Shown in pieces: positions 19,301 through 29,664 of a DNA stretch of 64,000 nt. The position numbers and the translations under genes were made by a program. How positions within the stretch are numbered: position 1 is the first letter of the stretch; each line of letters opens with the position of its first letter. The notes under the pieces were generated by a model, which saw only the letters and a program-made list of their open reading frames with translations, was not told where the DNA came from and ran no database searches. The stretch is from Agapetus fuscipes (lineage: Eukaryota; Arthropoda; Insecta; Trichoptera; Glossosomatidae): assembly GCA_951799405.1 (NCBI GenBank), contig OX637334.1:3348001-3412000 (forward strand). Direction: 5' to 3'.

Positions 19301-20568
19301 AACTTAATGGCATGAACTTAATCCTTTTTTAGATGCTTTATAATTTTAAAGAATGTTTTTGTCTTACGGAATATAAAATCGTTGGGAGCTTCTCCCAGCG
19401 CATGTGAGAACCTCGCTACCTGATCCACCTTATCTCACGTTCACTATTGCCTAGCGAGTGGGAGTTCCCAAACCAGAACAATATCAAGCTGTGTAGTTTA
19501 CTCTCCGTGCTGGTAATTTAGTGGTGCATTGTTTCTCAGAATGTCAGCGCGGCCGTTGGCCTACTTGCGGACAGCTCTCAGGCATAGTCAAGCACCAGGC
19601 TAGTTGCCGAGCTTGTTTGTCTAAAAACTTACATCAATTACACGTTGCGTTAGCGTCTCTCAATAAGACGGGACATTAGAGGTGTTGTATGGAGCGTGTG
19701 ATGGGATAATTTGTTAGTTCCGCCTTCCGTCCTTGCTCCCTCGCCCTGCTCACTGCTGGTCTAGGCGCGAATATGTGTGTTTGTGTGTGTGACCGCAGCA
19801 GCATTGTGCCTAAAGGTGTCCATTGTCCGTCTCTCCTCCCCTGCCACCCCCTGCACCCTTGACACATCCTTTGTCACGTTATTTATTTAGATTAATGGTT
19901 TACCCATTTCAGTGGCGCGCATGCGTGCGCGCGCAGTTGGACATAATGCCCACAACACAACACTGATTATTGATATGTCGCAGCCATGCAAATGTTGATT
20001 TATCGAATTATCCAGTCACACCTCGCTCCCGCCGCTCACGAGCAGACAGTCGCAAGTCGCAGCTCCCTTTGTTGCCCGTGGCCCATAATGCTCTAATAGC
20101 CTGGAAACCATTCTCGTTCTCGAAATGTATTAATTTATGTGTCTAGCGTGCCTTATGCCGCTTCCCTGCCCCGACACGGATATTCTGAAATACGAAAATT
20201 GTAAAAGGCAGACGAATAAATCAAGCTTTTGTTACAGACCAAGCCTCGTCTTATTCTAATGCCCCTCCCCGCGCCTTCCCGCTTCCCTTTTCGCAGGAAC
20301 ATCTTCCCTATAAGCAACTCTGCCTTTGTGGGTTCCTCTCCTCACGTAACGTCTTCATGCAGAGCTCGCTAATAGAGTCGCTTCTTCTATCGGACAATAT
20401 GTCGTAACTCGTTAATGGACATATTTCGCAGGCTGGTGGTTAGTGGTGTGTTGTGAGTGTGTGAGTGTGTGTGTGTGCGTGCACTCATAGCATTCCTCCG
20501 GTCCGTGAGGATGTTTTTGTTAGAGCATTCGTTAGGCCACGCCACATCTCTGACAATGCCAGTTTATG
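19301..20568. other. Low-repeat stretch, no gene identified
   Basis: GC rises at 19700-20350. A (GT)n-like tract lies at about 20448-20482. I find no exon with convincing homology. Confidence 0.4.
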
Positions 20569-20576
20569 TATGTGCC

Positions 20577-21233
20577 CAGGCCCCGATTAAGACCATTGGG
20601 GGCCCTGGTGCGGGAAAGTCAGGGGGCTCTTCAAACCCCTTACCCCCCCCCCTCCCTCACCTCGCAGCCATTAAAAAAAATTACTCATTGCGAACCAAAA
20701 CTATTTGGCAGCTCTTCACTTTTGCCAATGCCACCCCGGTTCAGGGAACAGCGGCAGGAGTTGCAAGGTTTATGTGCATGTGAGGTTTTCTTTATTTGTA
20801 TGCACACATGCAGAATGTGTAGGCGCGAACCTACATGTGCCTGTCTGCAGGCATGCATTTCATATGAGCCTTAAATGTTAACATATCTTTGCAGCTTAGA
20901 TTATTATAGATAGATGACACTTGTTCGAGGTTACTTCGTCTTGTCTTTCTTGTAAGAAAATATGTACATAATATACAATTTTATACAAGTCTTCGGTTCC
21001 GAAGACCCCCTTTGATATGGAATCCAAAAAAAAAAAAGTAAATATCTTTTTTGACTCATTTCTAAAATGTTTTTGGGCCCCTTTGGGCGTGAATGCCTTA
21101 TAAACCTGAGCCTTCGGCAAACTTGTCAAGAAAATCTTTGAATTGTATTTCTTAAAAATGCCCCCGGGGCAAACGTAGGATGCGGGGGGCCTGGTTCGGT
21201 CGCACCGCTCTAACCGCCCTTAATCCGGTCCTG
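20577..21233. mobile_element. hAT-P, non-autonomous hAT-like element
   Basis: Ends are CAGGCCCCGATTAAG and TTAATCCGGTCCTG, with subterminal GGGGGCCCTGGTGCGG mirrored by CGCACCGCTCTAACCGCC. An exact 8-bp duplication, TATGTGCC, lies at 20569-20576 and 21234-21241, the length typical of hAT elements. No transposase is present. A LINE-A tail sits inside. Confidence 0.85.
20708..20913 (+). mobile_element. LINE-A tail subtype 2 inside hAT-P
   Basis: 5' truncated, starting at TTCACTTTTGCCAATGCCAC. It ends GCAGCTTAGATTATTATAGA. Confidence 0.8.
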
Positions 21234-21241
21234 TATGTGCC

Positions 21242-21477
21242 GTATGCCGGGCGCTGTATGGAATACCTGCACTCTTCAGATCTCCTGTAGTATTTATTTA
21301 TCTCCAGGGCTGAGGTCGCAGGTCAATGCCGTTCCGTGTAATCAAGTGAATAGAAGAGCTCTGCGCCGCGTCGCAAGGGACTTGTGAGTTTCGACATAGT
21401 CGCGGCAAAACCTCACGCGACAATAACACCAACTAGGCTTATTCTCTTCGATAGTTTTTCGTATTTTGAACCTGCAA
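21242..21477. other. No recognisable feature
   Basis: Unique-looking sequence. Confidence 0.3.
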
Positions 21478-21695
21478 CAAGCAAAACAACACTCCTATCT
21501 AGCTTTGTTTCGTGTAAAAAAAATACGTTTTGTAATAAGGTACGAAACCTTGCAACAGCTGGGAGAGATCGTGGGTCGTAGTCGATTTTACGCAAAAAAA
21601 CGACACTTCTTTCTAGCTTTGTTTCGTGTGATTTTTTTTTATGTTCTTATGTATATTTGGTACGAAACCTTGCAAACAGCTGGAGGATCGGTTCT
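21478..21695 (+). repeat. Two-copy tandem duplication, ~115 bp unit
   Basis: TCTAGCTTTGTTTCGTGT, GGTACGAAACCTTGCAA and CAGCTGG(G)AG occur twice in the same order, starting at about 21478 and 21598. Confidence 0.75.
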
Positions 21696-21934
21696 TGTTC
21701 AAAGATTTATCCTTTATCTAGCTTGTTAAAAACTTCTATAATTCTGATAGTCATGATTTTTCTGGAAGTTTCGAAAGCCAAAGTTAGACCTCTAAATCGG
21801 TAGACGCCAGATGTAATAGACCTCTTCACCTGAAGAATCTGTTCAATATTGTCAAGGATCTGACCCGACAAGGCAGTTACAATCCTCGATTATGAGATAA
21901 ATGGAAAGAAGATTAAATATTTAATCGATTGGAT

Positions 21935-22115
21935 CGAGTGAATGATATGTCGGTGTTATAGTCGCGGACGTAAAGTCGCTATTCTTAACTAGCGTATTTG
22001 GAACAGAATAACATAGGTTCGAATCACGCTTGGCCCTTTGACCATAACTCGACCCTGGTTCAACAGATGCCATTGCATGCACACAAGCTTCTGCTTTCGC
22101 ATGAAGACAACTGAC
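21935..22115 (+). mobile_element. SINE-I, 5' part
   Basis: Head with TCGGTGTTATAGTCGCGG and B-box GGTTCGAATCACGC, then CCTGGTTCAACAGATGCCAT. Copies in the opposite orientation lie at 28440-28712 and 44345-44618. Confidence 0.65.
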
Positions 22116-22344
22116 CAAGCTAAATAGGTTGATGAATAGCATTCCTCTTCACAAATTTATTTTTAAAAATTGTCTTGAATTTCTGTATACCATGTAAGAT
22201 AACTGTAGTCTGTAAAGAATGTGTTCCTGACTACCCGTGCACTAAGCTGCGCAGGAAGGTGGAACATGAGGTGATGCGGGAGTACGAGGAGAGAGCAACA
22301 CTTCCCATGGAGTAGCTCCCTGCCTCTGTATAGGTACTGTATGT

Positions 22345-22425
22345 GAACAGTACCAGCATCACAAATACCAGTAACATCACAAACACCAGTAACATCACAA
22401 ACACCAATAACATCACAATAACTCA
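22345..22425. repeat. 18-bp minisatellite
   Basis: Four imperfect copies of CACCAGTAACATCACAAA. Confidence 0.8.
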
Positions 22426-22892
22426 TCATTATGCTAATGACGGCTCCGTAAAGGAAAACCAATAACATACCAAACCTGGCGTTAAATACAAATCTATTCA
22501 TATTAATGGAAATAAATCTGCCTACACTATACATACATACTAGCGTGTAATTCGTCCCTCGAGTGCTTGTTTGGCTTATCTACCATTTGATTCAAAGATG
22601 GCATTTCAGTGAAATTGTCATATTTTGGTACCCGAAAATGGAGGTTCCCCGAAAATGTTAGTAACGACTCAAAAAATAACAATAAAAGAGGAATCAAACA
22701 AATAAGGACATTTTTATATTTATAAAAAATATAAACACCCTTTCATGACTTAAGAATCACATTTTACACAATCTGAGCTACGGAAAAAACGTAAAACACG
22801 ATAATGTGAGAGTTGTTTTGAATATTTTTAAAACCCATTTCCAGTTTTCATTTGGCACATTAGTCCAGTACACATGCAAACATTTATCATGT

Positions 22893-23550
22893 TAATAATT
22901 ATAATAATAGGATGATTTATTTGGTGAGCGCTGTTTTTGTGTGAATCACACATTAGAGCCCTCTACGAGCTTGGTCGTCGCAGTAGAAAGCGACAATTCT
23001 CTAGAAAGACCCAGTTGCTGTAAGGCTGGATGGACCTTTGGTGACCGGTCTTTGGTAAAGGTATATGAATTTTTCAAACCGTATATTTCTTGTGCTCCGC
23101 TGAGATTTGAGCCCACTACCTTCTGGCGGCTGATCTGTAATGTAGGCGGCTAAGGCCAAGAATAAATTTTCATTTTTATAGATGTTTTGTAGATTTTTTA
23201 GTGTTTGTTTGTTTGTATAACTGGATGTAATTAATTGCTTTTATTCCTTGACTTATAGGTTGGTATGAGGCTGACCACCCATACTGTAAAAAATGGTTCG
23301 CTTTGCCAATGTCACCCCTGTTTCAGGGAAGGTCGACAAGAGTTGCAGGGCTTATGTTCATTTGAGATTGGGTTTTTATATTGTAGATCCACATGCGGCT
23401 TGTGTGAGCGCGAAATTATGCGTGTCTGCTTGTGGGAATGCATTTAATATGAATCTCAAATGATACGTATCTGTACAACTTAAATTTAGATTAAATTTAG
23501 ACCTTTCATTTACGAGTCCTAGATTAACGCGTTATTACTAGACTGCAGAC
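22893..23550 (-). mobile_element. SINE-F inside MITE-M, split by LINE-A
   Basis: (TAA)n tail at the left, then GTGAGCGCTGTTTTTGTGTG and CAGTTGCTGTAAGGCTGGAT. The head resumes at 23501 and ends at ACTGCAGACCGGT. The interruption is flanked by ACCTT. Confidence 0.8.
23123..23500 (+). mobile_element. LINE-A 3' end with ORF terminus
   Basis: It starts within the last codons of the LINE protein (RLICNVGG*), then about 115 bp of 3' UTR, then the conserved tail and TTAGATT repeats. ACCTT lies at 23118-23122 and 23501-23505. It shows that the tail belongs to a LINE. Confidence 0.85.
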
Positions 23551-23951
23551 CGGTGAAATCACTTCTGATGGACATACGACAAACAAACGCTAAGTGTGTA
23601 CTTCGTCAAGTAGGTAACTTAATACTTGTAGTGTGTGGATGTATATATACTAGGTATACTACAATACAAGCCAGCGAGTAGGTAGGTACACCTCCAAATA
23701 TTCACGTTATGGGTTATTGGAGATGTTCCGGAGATAAATCAAGGTTTTTACAAGAATTGCGCGTCATTTAAATGCCGGCTTCATCTGCCGCATAAATCAG
23801 GCGACCGTAAACTGTCCAAATAAAATCATCAACTTATTATTATTGCCTGCTGCAGCCCGAGGCCAGAGTAAATAACCACACTCGTACAAACATACTTACA
23901 TGCATCGAGAGGAGCTGAACGTAGAGGAGCTGAAACTTACTGCATTACCAA

Positions 23952-24194
23952 CAGTACCCTTAGTACGAGTTGCAAAACTTGAGAAAAGTAAAGTTTACGG
24001 AAAATATTAAAGAGGGATTTCTCCAAAAATCTGCCGTTTTTGTTTCTTACACTTAATGGTCTTAGCAAAAGAGTTGCAGTGATGAAGAAAATCAAGTTCA
24101 AACAAACAAAAACGGCAGATTTTGGGGGAATTCACTCTTTAAAAATTGCCGTAAACTTTACATTACTCAAGTTTTGCAACTCGTACTAAGGGTG
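23952..24194 (-). mobile_element. MITE-C, copy 1
   Basis: Near-symmetrical element: AGTACCCTTAGTACGAGTTG opens it, and the inverse closes it. Inverted repeats are about 90 bp, including AAATCTGCCGTTTTTGTTT. A ~60-bp asymmetric centre shows that this copy is inverted relative to 27432 and 36672. The right terminus is damaged. Confidence 0.85.
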
Positions 24195-24232
24195 ACACTA
24201 AATGGATCAGCACCTCACTACCTGCGCGAACT

Positions 24233-24660
24233 GGGCTGGAAGTCTCATCACCTCGGTACTTCTTATCTTCCGAATATCGGTAATATTTCTATGAAGATTA
24301 ATCAACTGTTCACTTGCGGCCATCTTGGATTAACAGGTCTTCATAAAAAGGTCGATAGCTCAATTGGTAGAATGCTTGCATTCCATGCCGAGAGCAAGGG
24401 CTCGATCTCAAGGTTTACCCAGCCTTCACTAGAAATGAGAGCCAGACCCCCCGGGAGCTGGGAAACCCCCACTTCAACTGAGAGTGGTTGGTGTGAGGCC
24501 GGCCCCCTTACCCGTAAAATTAAATAGGTCCCGAATCGCCACATGCCCCTTTGGGGATAACGCAGGCAAGAAGTTACACTATATGTGTAGCTTAGTTGCA
24601 TGGAAATATTACCGATATTCGGTAGGAAAGAATAACCGTGGTGATGAGACTTCCAGCCCT
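24233..24660. mobile_element. FB-P foldback element, split by SINE-E
   Basis: Arms GGGCTGGAAGTCTCATCACC...ATATCGGTAATATTT and their inverse, about 63-66 bp each. SINE-E occupies 24345-24600 near the start of the right arm. Related copies lie at 41291, 45187 and (half) 54667. Confidence 0.85.
24345..24600 (+). mobile_element. SINE-E deletion subtype inside FB-P
   Basis: Head AGGTCGATAGCTCAATTGG and GGGCTCGATCTCAAGG. About 80 bp normally found after the head are missing, the same deletion as at 9188. It ends GTGTAGCTTAGTTGCATGG. Confidence 0.85.
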
Positions 24661-24955
24661 GGTCACAAAAATGGAACCCACTACGCGCGGACAGACACTC
24701 AAATCCAGGGATGCTTATAAAAGCCTACTCCAGCTGCCTCGCAGAGTCACGAGGACGGTGTGTGGTGATCGAGCTTTTCGCGTTGCTGCTCCGATGGCCT
24801 GGAATTTGCTGCCTGTGACCCTCAGGGAGCTGAAGACTGTGGCAGTATTTCGCAAAGGACTTAAAACTTACTTTTTCAAAGACTCTTACAAAGCGCCTTA
24901 TTGTAGTGACTCAATCACGAAAAGGCGCGATACAAATGTTTGTTTATTATAATTA

Positions 24956-25445
24956 TTATGTTATAGACCACATTTTGTCTATAGCATTATTTTGCATACC
25001 ACATTTTATCCCAGTCCTGTCAAACGTTGCAGTGGGCTTATCATACAAAACATGTTTTTACGCGTCAAATTCTATGTTTTCCTGCTTTCTCCTTTTTGTA
25101 TGTTTGACATTCAATTACAACAAGTGCAATAATTTCTTAAAATAATGCATTTTTCCTTTGAAATTCGTCAATTTTATCGATCACAAGATTTATAACGCAT
25201 ACGTACTATGTTCGGACTGGTTCGCGCATAGCACGCACGCGGCAATGTTGCCACCTTTCTAGAAACATTTTTACGATCGGCCGAGTTTTTTTTTACACAT
25301 GGAAATGCAACTATGAAGTTCTTTGTTCTCTTTCTTACTAATGCCTATTTTCGTAAGTAAGTTGAGACAGATGTGTACCTAATGGCTATTTTCGTTAAAA
25401 ATAATATCTAGTCCTCAGATATCACAAATCAATGCCTACATGTGT
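24956..25445 (-). mobile_element. Repeat family D, copy 3
   Basis: Inverse of D landmarks: CCTCAGATATCAC at the right, AAATGCAACTATGAAG, and CGTACTATGTTCGGACTGGT. It lacks both D1 insertions. Confidence 0.65.
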
Positions 25446-25627
25446 TTGTGTTATGTACCTACGTCACAAGTCTGTATGTACAAGCCCAGACTCTCTTGTT
25501 TAGAGTTCATGGAGTCCGCTCAATGCTCATCAAACTACTCAATACTTGAAAATTCCTTGGAAAGTTGTGGACGCGTTAAAAATCAATGCTAAAACAACTC
25601 GGTAGGTAAGAACTCGCACCCTTAATA

Positions 25628-25730
25628 AACTGCAACTTCAACTTTTGCCGACCTTCCCTAAAACAGGGGTGACATTGGCAAGGTGAAACATTTTCTACAG
25701 CATGGGTGACCAACCTATTAGTGTAGGGAT
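25628..25730 (-). mobile_element. LINE-A tail fragment
   Basis: Only the 5' third remains (CCTAAAACAGGGGTGACATT, ACAGCATGGGTGACCAACCT). Confidence 0.7.
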
Positions 25731-25781
25731 ATAATCCAAGGAATTCTAATGTGTAAAATTTTCGAACAAATTGAAAGTATT

Positions 25782-26022
25782 GTCCGTTTGATAGCTCAGT
25801 TGATAGATTGCTTGCATTCCATGCCGACAGTTCAGTTTTGTATCCCACGGAGGGTGTCAGAAATGATTTCCCGTTACGGTGTTTATTTGATACCCAAAAT
25901 ATAAATACTAGCAGATTTTACTCAGCCTTCACGAGAAATGAGTAAAACCCTTCTCGGGGGCTCTTCAACAAGAACGCGGCAGGCAGGAAGTTACACTCTA
26001 TGTCTAGCGTAGCAGCGTTAGT
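25782..26022 (+). mobile_element. SINE-E, internally deleted
   Basis: Head TTTGATAGCTCAGTTGATAG; the B box is damaged (AGTTTTGTATCCC). Body TTCACGAGAAATGAG, then a jump to GGCAGGAAGTTACACTCTAT. Confidence 0.75.
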
Positions 26023-26183
26023 AGCAGCGATATTCCAAAGTTTTATTTTTATTTTTCACAATGAAAAACATACAGATAAGACAACAGAAATAAGAAATAT
26101 TATATTTTTAAGAGTAAATCTATTTACACGGTGAAAGTCCAAAATTAAATTGGATAAAAACAGAGTTGTAACTCACTTTTTTT

Positions 26184-26231
26184 GTTTGCTCCAACATTTT
26201 CGCCTAATGAGGCATCTTCAGGAGCAGAAAC
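26184..26231 (-). ncRNA. Hammerhead-like hairpin, solo
   Basis: Minus strand: stem I 5' side GTTT CT GCTC (26231-26222), CTGAAGA (26221-26215), extra T, stem II GCCT/AGGC (26202-26205 with 26210-26213), GAAA, ATGTTG, then GAGC AAAC (26191-26184), which pairs with GCTC and GTTT. AATGTT may be a decayed AACGTT. The two-part stem I with a small bulge resembles the 41.9-kb copy. Confidence 0.35.
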
Positions 26232-26443
26232 AAGAAATGGTCAATAGTCTTAAATGATCTATGAATGTGCTTGTTTATTTACCCGCATTTTTTTCCGTTA
26301 GGAATCTCTTCTGCAGGTAATTTTAATTATGGTAAGACACTTCCTTATAACCGGAAACTTCAAGTTAATGGGAAATGGATGCGCTCTATCGGTATGCAGT
26401 TTTCACTCACACCATCAGATCTGCAGACTGCATCTGTTTAAGT

Positions 26444-26478
26444 GCACGTGTGTGTGTGAGAGAGAGAGAGAGTGTGGT
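26444..26478. repeat. (GT)n(GA)n microsatellite
   Basis: Short GT run followed by GAGAGAGAGAGAGAGTGTGG. Confidence 0.85.
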
Positions 26479-27119
26479 GTGGTGGGAGGGAGAGAGGCTG
26501 GGCCTCTAGAGAGCTGCCCTGGCATTGGTGGCAAAGACAGTTGTCGCATCTGATGGCGGTACAAGAGGTGGCACTGCAAGCCATGGCTTGCACAGAGACA
26601 ACCTGAAGCGCTACTCTGCTAAATTCCTTACACTTTGGATATCAATCCAAGTCGGAGCTTGCTAGCGCTTGCGAAAGAACTCCAAAGATAAAAAAAATCG
26701 CAGTACACGTTAGTTTTGGACACATATCGCTATCTCGTCGCCTTAAGGTCGTAAGAAATTCAGCAGAATTCTGCACTTATAGCATAAAAGCATTTCAGAT
26801 ACAACACTTTCTGACCGAAATGTCTATAGCTTACCGAACAAAGTGTGTGAAAGTTTTCATACATCTCCATACACTACTGACATTTGACTTGGTGTCGGAT
26901 ATAAAAAAAACATAGACAAACCGGACACAATGCGTCTAGTGTGTAATCGCTGTAACAACAAGGCCAAAAATAACGTTTTACTTCAAGTTGAAGATTTTTT
27001 TTAAAGTTTTCATGTGTTTAAAAATATCAACTGTAGTCACGGTTTGAGAATCGTTTTGTTATTTTCCGTAAACTTCCAACAACTTATAGTTTAAGCAAAG
27101 TTAAATATTAAAATTAAAA
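26479..27119. other. No recognisable feature
   Basis: No repeat, frame or structure that I recognise. Confidence 0.35.
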
Positions 27120-27303
27120 TTCAATTGTTTTGTTAGAATTCACCTATCGGGTTTATTTTGTACGCAACCAGTTTTGAGAGATGCAGAACTTCAGGTGTAA
27201 AATGAAACTACTCATTTCACACCTGAAGATGGGAGGCACTGCTTCTCCCAAAACTGGTTGTGTACAAAATAAACCCGATTAGTGAATTGTAACAAAAACT
27301 TGA
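27120..27303. mobile_element. Foldback element, nested hairpin
   Basis: Outer arms of about 65 bp share CGGGTTTATTTTGTAC and AACCAGTTTTG. Inside lies a second inverted pair, CTTCAGGTGTAAAATGA and TCATTTCACACCTGAAG. The right half also contains CTGAAGATGGGAG..CTCCCAAAAC, a degraded form of the hammerhead-like motif. Confidence 0.8.
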
Positions 27304-27431
27304 TTCGTTTTTTAAGTTTAATATTGAAATTTTGTTCTCCGTTTGTACATGAGCAATGATCTTCTCAGGCAGAGACTTGGTTTGAAGTCTTTCCTAGCGC
27401 TGAAATAATTTGCCACTTATTGCACACTGTA

Positions 27432-27677
27432 CAGTACCCTTAGTACGAGTTGCAAAACTTGAGTAATATAAAGTTTACGGCAATTATTAAAGAGTGATTT
27501 CCCTCAAAATCTGCCGTTTTTGTTTGTTTGCACTGTATTTTTTTCATCACTGTAACTCTTTTGCTAAGAGCATAAAGTGTAAGAAACAAAAACGGCAAAT
27601 TTTGGGAGAAATCACTCTTTAATATTTTCCGTAAACTTTACTTTTCTCGAGTTTTGCAGCTCGTACTAAGGGTACTG
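27432..27677 (+). mobile_element. MITE-C, copy 2
   Basis: Opens CAGTACCCTTAGTACGAG and closes with its inverse. Long inverted repeats, no coding capacity. The most symmetrical copy. Confidence 0.9.
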
Positions 27678-27910
27678 CATACAAGAACAGTAGCGACTTA
27701 TTGTATGTACTCTTACTGATACACACAATATCCTTACAATTATTTTCACTTTAGATAGTCCTGAATTATCACAGCAAATAGACAAGCACGGTGCTAAAAT
27801 TTACAGATGTTGTGGATATGAAATAAAATAAATATGTCGGATATCCGCTAGTTTCGGATAGTTTCGGTTACGGATATTAGATTTTTAAGGAATTGTGAAA
27901 GTACTATCTA

Positions 27911-28109
27911 TAGTGTATAATCTAAGTTTCAAAGATATATTCACATTTAAGTATCATATTAAATGCATTCTTACGAGCATTCACATGTAAGTTCGCACTT
28001 ACACGTTCTGCATGTGTACGTACAAAATAAACCTAATCTCACGTGAATATAAACTTTGTGAATCCTGTAGTGTTTCCCTAAAACCGGGGTGGCAATGGCA
28101 AAAGTGAAC
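27911..28109 (-). mobile_element. LINE-A tail subtype 2, 5' truncated
   Basis: Minus strand from TTCACTTTTGCCATTGCCAC to TTATACACTATAG. Diverged. Confidence 0.75.
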
Positions 28110-28340
28110 TTAAGTGAAGCTTTTGTTGAACCGTTGTCGCAGGTTTTTCAGCCACGATGTTCTTCGGCATCCCTGAGATCTTCTCCTCTCAATCTTACCG
28201 TGTATGATAAGATGAAGAAAATGGTAATTTTCATTTACCATAACGTGATCGAAGTACATTAGCTTTCTGTGCATAACGGTTGGTAGGAGTTCCATTTTTG
28301 TAGAGTTCGTCTTCCCTCAAACTTTTCCTGTATCATTAGA
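28110..28340 (-). pseudogene. LINE-X C-terminal relic
   Basis: Minus strand MELLPTVMHRKLMYFDHVMV, then NYHFLHLIIHGKIERRRSQG, CRRTSWLKNLRQRFNKS. Same family as 12660-12915; this copy keeps a longer readable stretch. Confidence 0.75.
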
Positions 28341-28439
28341 TGGATGTTTTTATCCTTGTGGTAGTGTAACCAAGAATGGTTCTGTTTTTTCACGAAGGGC
28401 CTGTTGTACTTACCTCCAATCAATATTTGATTGATATAT

Positions 28440-28712
28440 CATTTTTTTTAAATACATTTGTAAAGAGGAATGCAATTCACCAACCTATTCTGCCTGGCCA
28501 GAAACAGGTATAAGTATCATCATTAATAATTTATTATGGTGTATTTTAATGAATTATCAATGAATAATTACCCAATTACATCTGTTGAATCAGTGTCATA
28601 GTTATGGTCAAAAAACCCAAGCGGGGATCGAACCGACGTTATTCCATTCCAAACACGCTAGAAAGATCAGCCCACTTGGCCCCCTCGGACATAACACCGA
28701 CTTTTGATTGCG
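28440..28712 (-). mobile_element. SINE-I, near full length
   Basis: Minus-strand head TCGGTGTTATGTCCGAGGGG, B box GGTTCGATCCCCGC. Then CAACAGATGTAATTGGGTAA, an AT-rich palindromic region, CTGTTTCTGGCCAGGCAGAA, TTGGTGAATTGCATTCCTC and an A-rich end. tRNA-derived SINE by structure. Confidence 0.75.
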
Positions 28713-29269
28713 TACTTCTGGTAAGGACCTCGGTTGAATATTTCTCGAAAGTGGGGTATAATATGATGGAATTTGAACAGCAAAATTGATGTACATCAGA
28801 TAATTTACGTGTATGCAACCTAATTTTTTATTTGATGGGAGAAATCACACTTAATTTTGATTTTTGTTTGATTGTGGAGTTTGGACCCTAATGATCTCCT
28901 GATCCGTCCTGCGTGCTGCAACCGCTAGTAGAGAACGGAACGGAGAGTGCACCGGCTAGTACATGAGAGAGTAGGTGGCACAGTACATAAGGCACCCGGT
29001 ACATGAGAGCGGCAATAACTGCAGAAGGTTCGATCCCCATGATTTAGTGCTGAAAGAGTGGCGCCAGACCGGGCTTCCTATAACTCGCACACCACCACTC
29101 TCTTAAACAATCAAAATATGAAGGATGCAGTTTAAAATATTATATTATGTCTGCTCATTTAAAAAAACAATTTCAGACGTAATTTATTTGTAAGATTTAT
29201 GAATATTGCCTATCAAGGACTTAAACCAGGCGCAAATCGACAGCTCGATGACGCTTGGCTTACTCGTCG
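28713..29269. other. Unassigned, with a possible tRNA-like head
   Basis: Around 28975-29035 GGCACCCGGTACATGAGAG and GGTTCGATCCCCATG could be A- and B-box-like parts of another SINE. Only one copy is present, so the call is weak. Confidence 0.25.
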
Positions 29270-29380
29270 TCATCTTCTAACAGCAGTGCAACTAAGCTAC
29301 ACATTTATTAAAACATCTCGCCGCGTTTTTGGCGAGTAAACTTATTTATTTGTACAGGTGCAGGGCCAGACTACCAATGC
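29270..29380 (-). mobile_element. SINE-E 3' fragment
   Basis: Contains CAACTAAGCTACACATTTAT and TATTTGTACAGGTGCAGGGC. Confidence 0.55.
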
Positions 29381-29664
29381 CGTTCGAAACTTTCGAAATT
29401 CACAAAAAAAAATTGTAATGCCTGATCAATGTTTAGATTCCTGATGCGTTGCCTTTGTTTATATGTCCAGCCACTAATTATACCTCTTAATCGTATCTCA
29501 TCCTACCTTCTCATTTATCTATGGTCTTGTCTTGTTAATTTTGTGACACTGTCCTCTTGAAAAAAAACGTAAACTAGTACTTGACGGGAAAGGAATGCCC
29601 AATTTGTGAAAATAAAAGTCTATGTTGTAAGAAAATGTATAAAATCTAAAGGTAAGGCTATGTA

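Larger units (their letters stand above)
22549..23605. mobile_element. MITE-M, host of a triple nest
   Basis: Ends are CGAGTGCTTGTTTGGCTTAT and GACAAACAAACGCTAAGTGT. An extra ~128 bp (about 22621-22748) lies between GAAATTGTC and TTAAGAATCAC. SINE-F (22893-23550) interrupts it, and LINE-A lies inside that SINE. Confidence 0.8.
24195..24955 (+). pseudogene. LINE-T-like C-terminus, host of FB-P and SINE-E
   Basis: The left part encodes LNGSAPHYLREL. The right part, after FB-P, encodes QLPRRVTRTVCGDRAFRVAA, then PMAWNLLPVTLRELK, FRKGLKTYFF. The order is that of the L2/CR1 C-terminus. It ends GAAAAGGCGCGATACAAATG with a TTATTA tail. This family differs from the (ATC)n-tailed LINE-T at 39978. Confidence 0.8.

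Noticed and set aside
23265..23447. Recurring peptide MRLTTHTVKNGSL..CFREGRQ at many loci
   Set aside because: It is a translation of the LINE-A untranslated tail; frames break differently in each copy.
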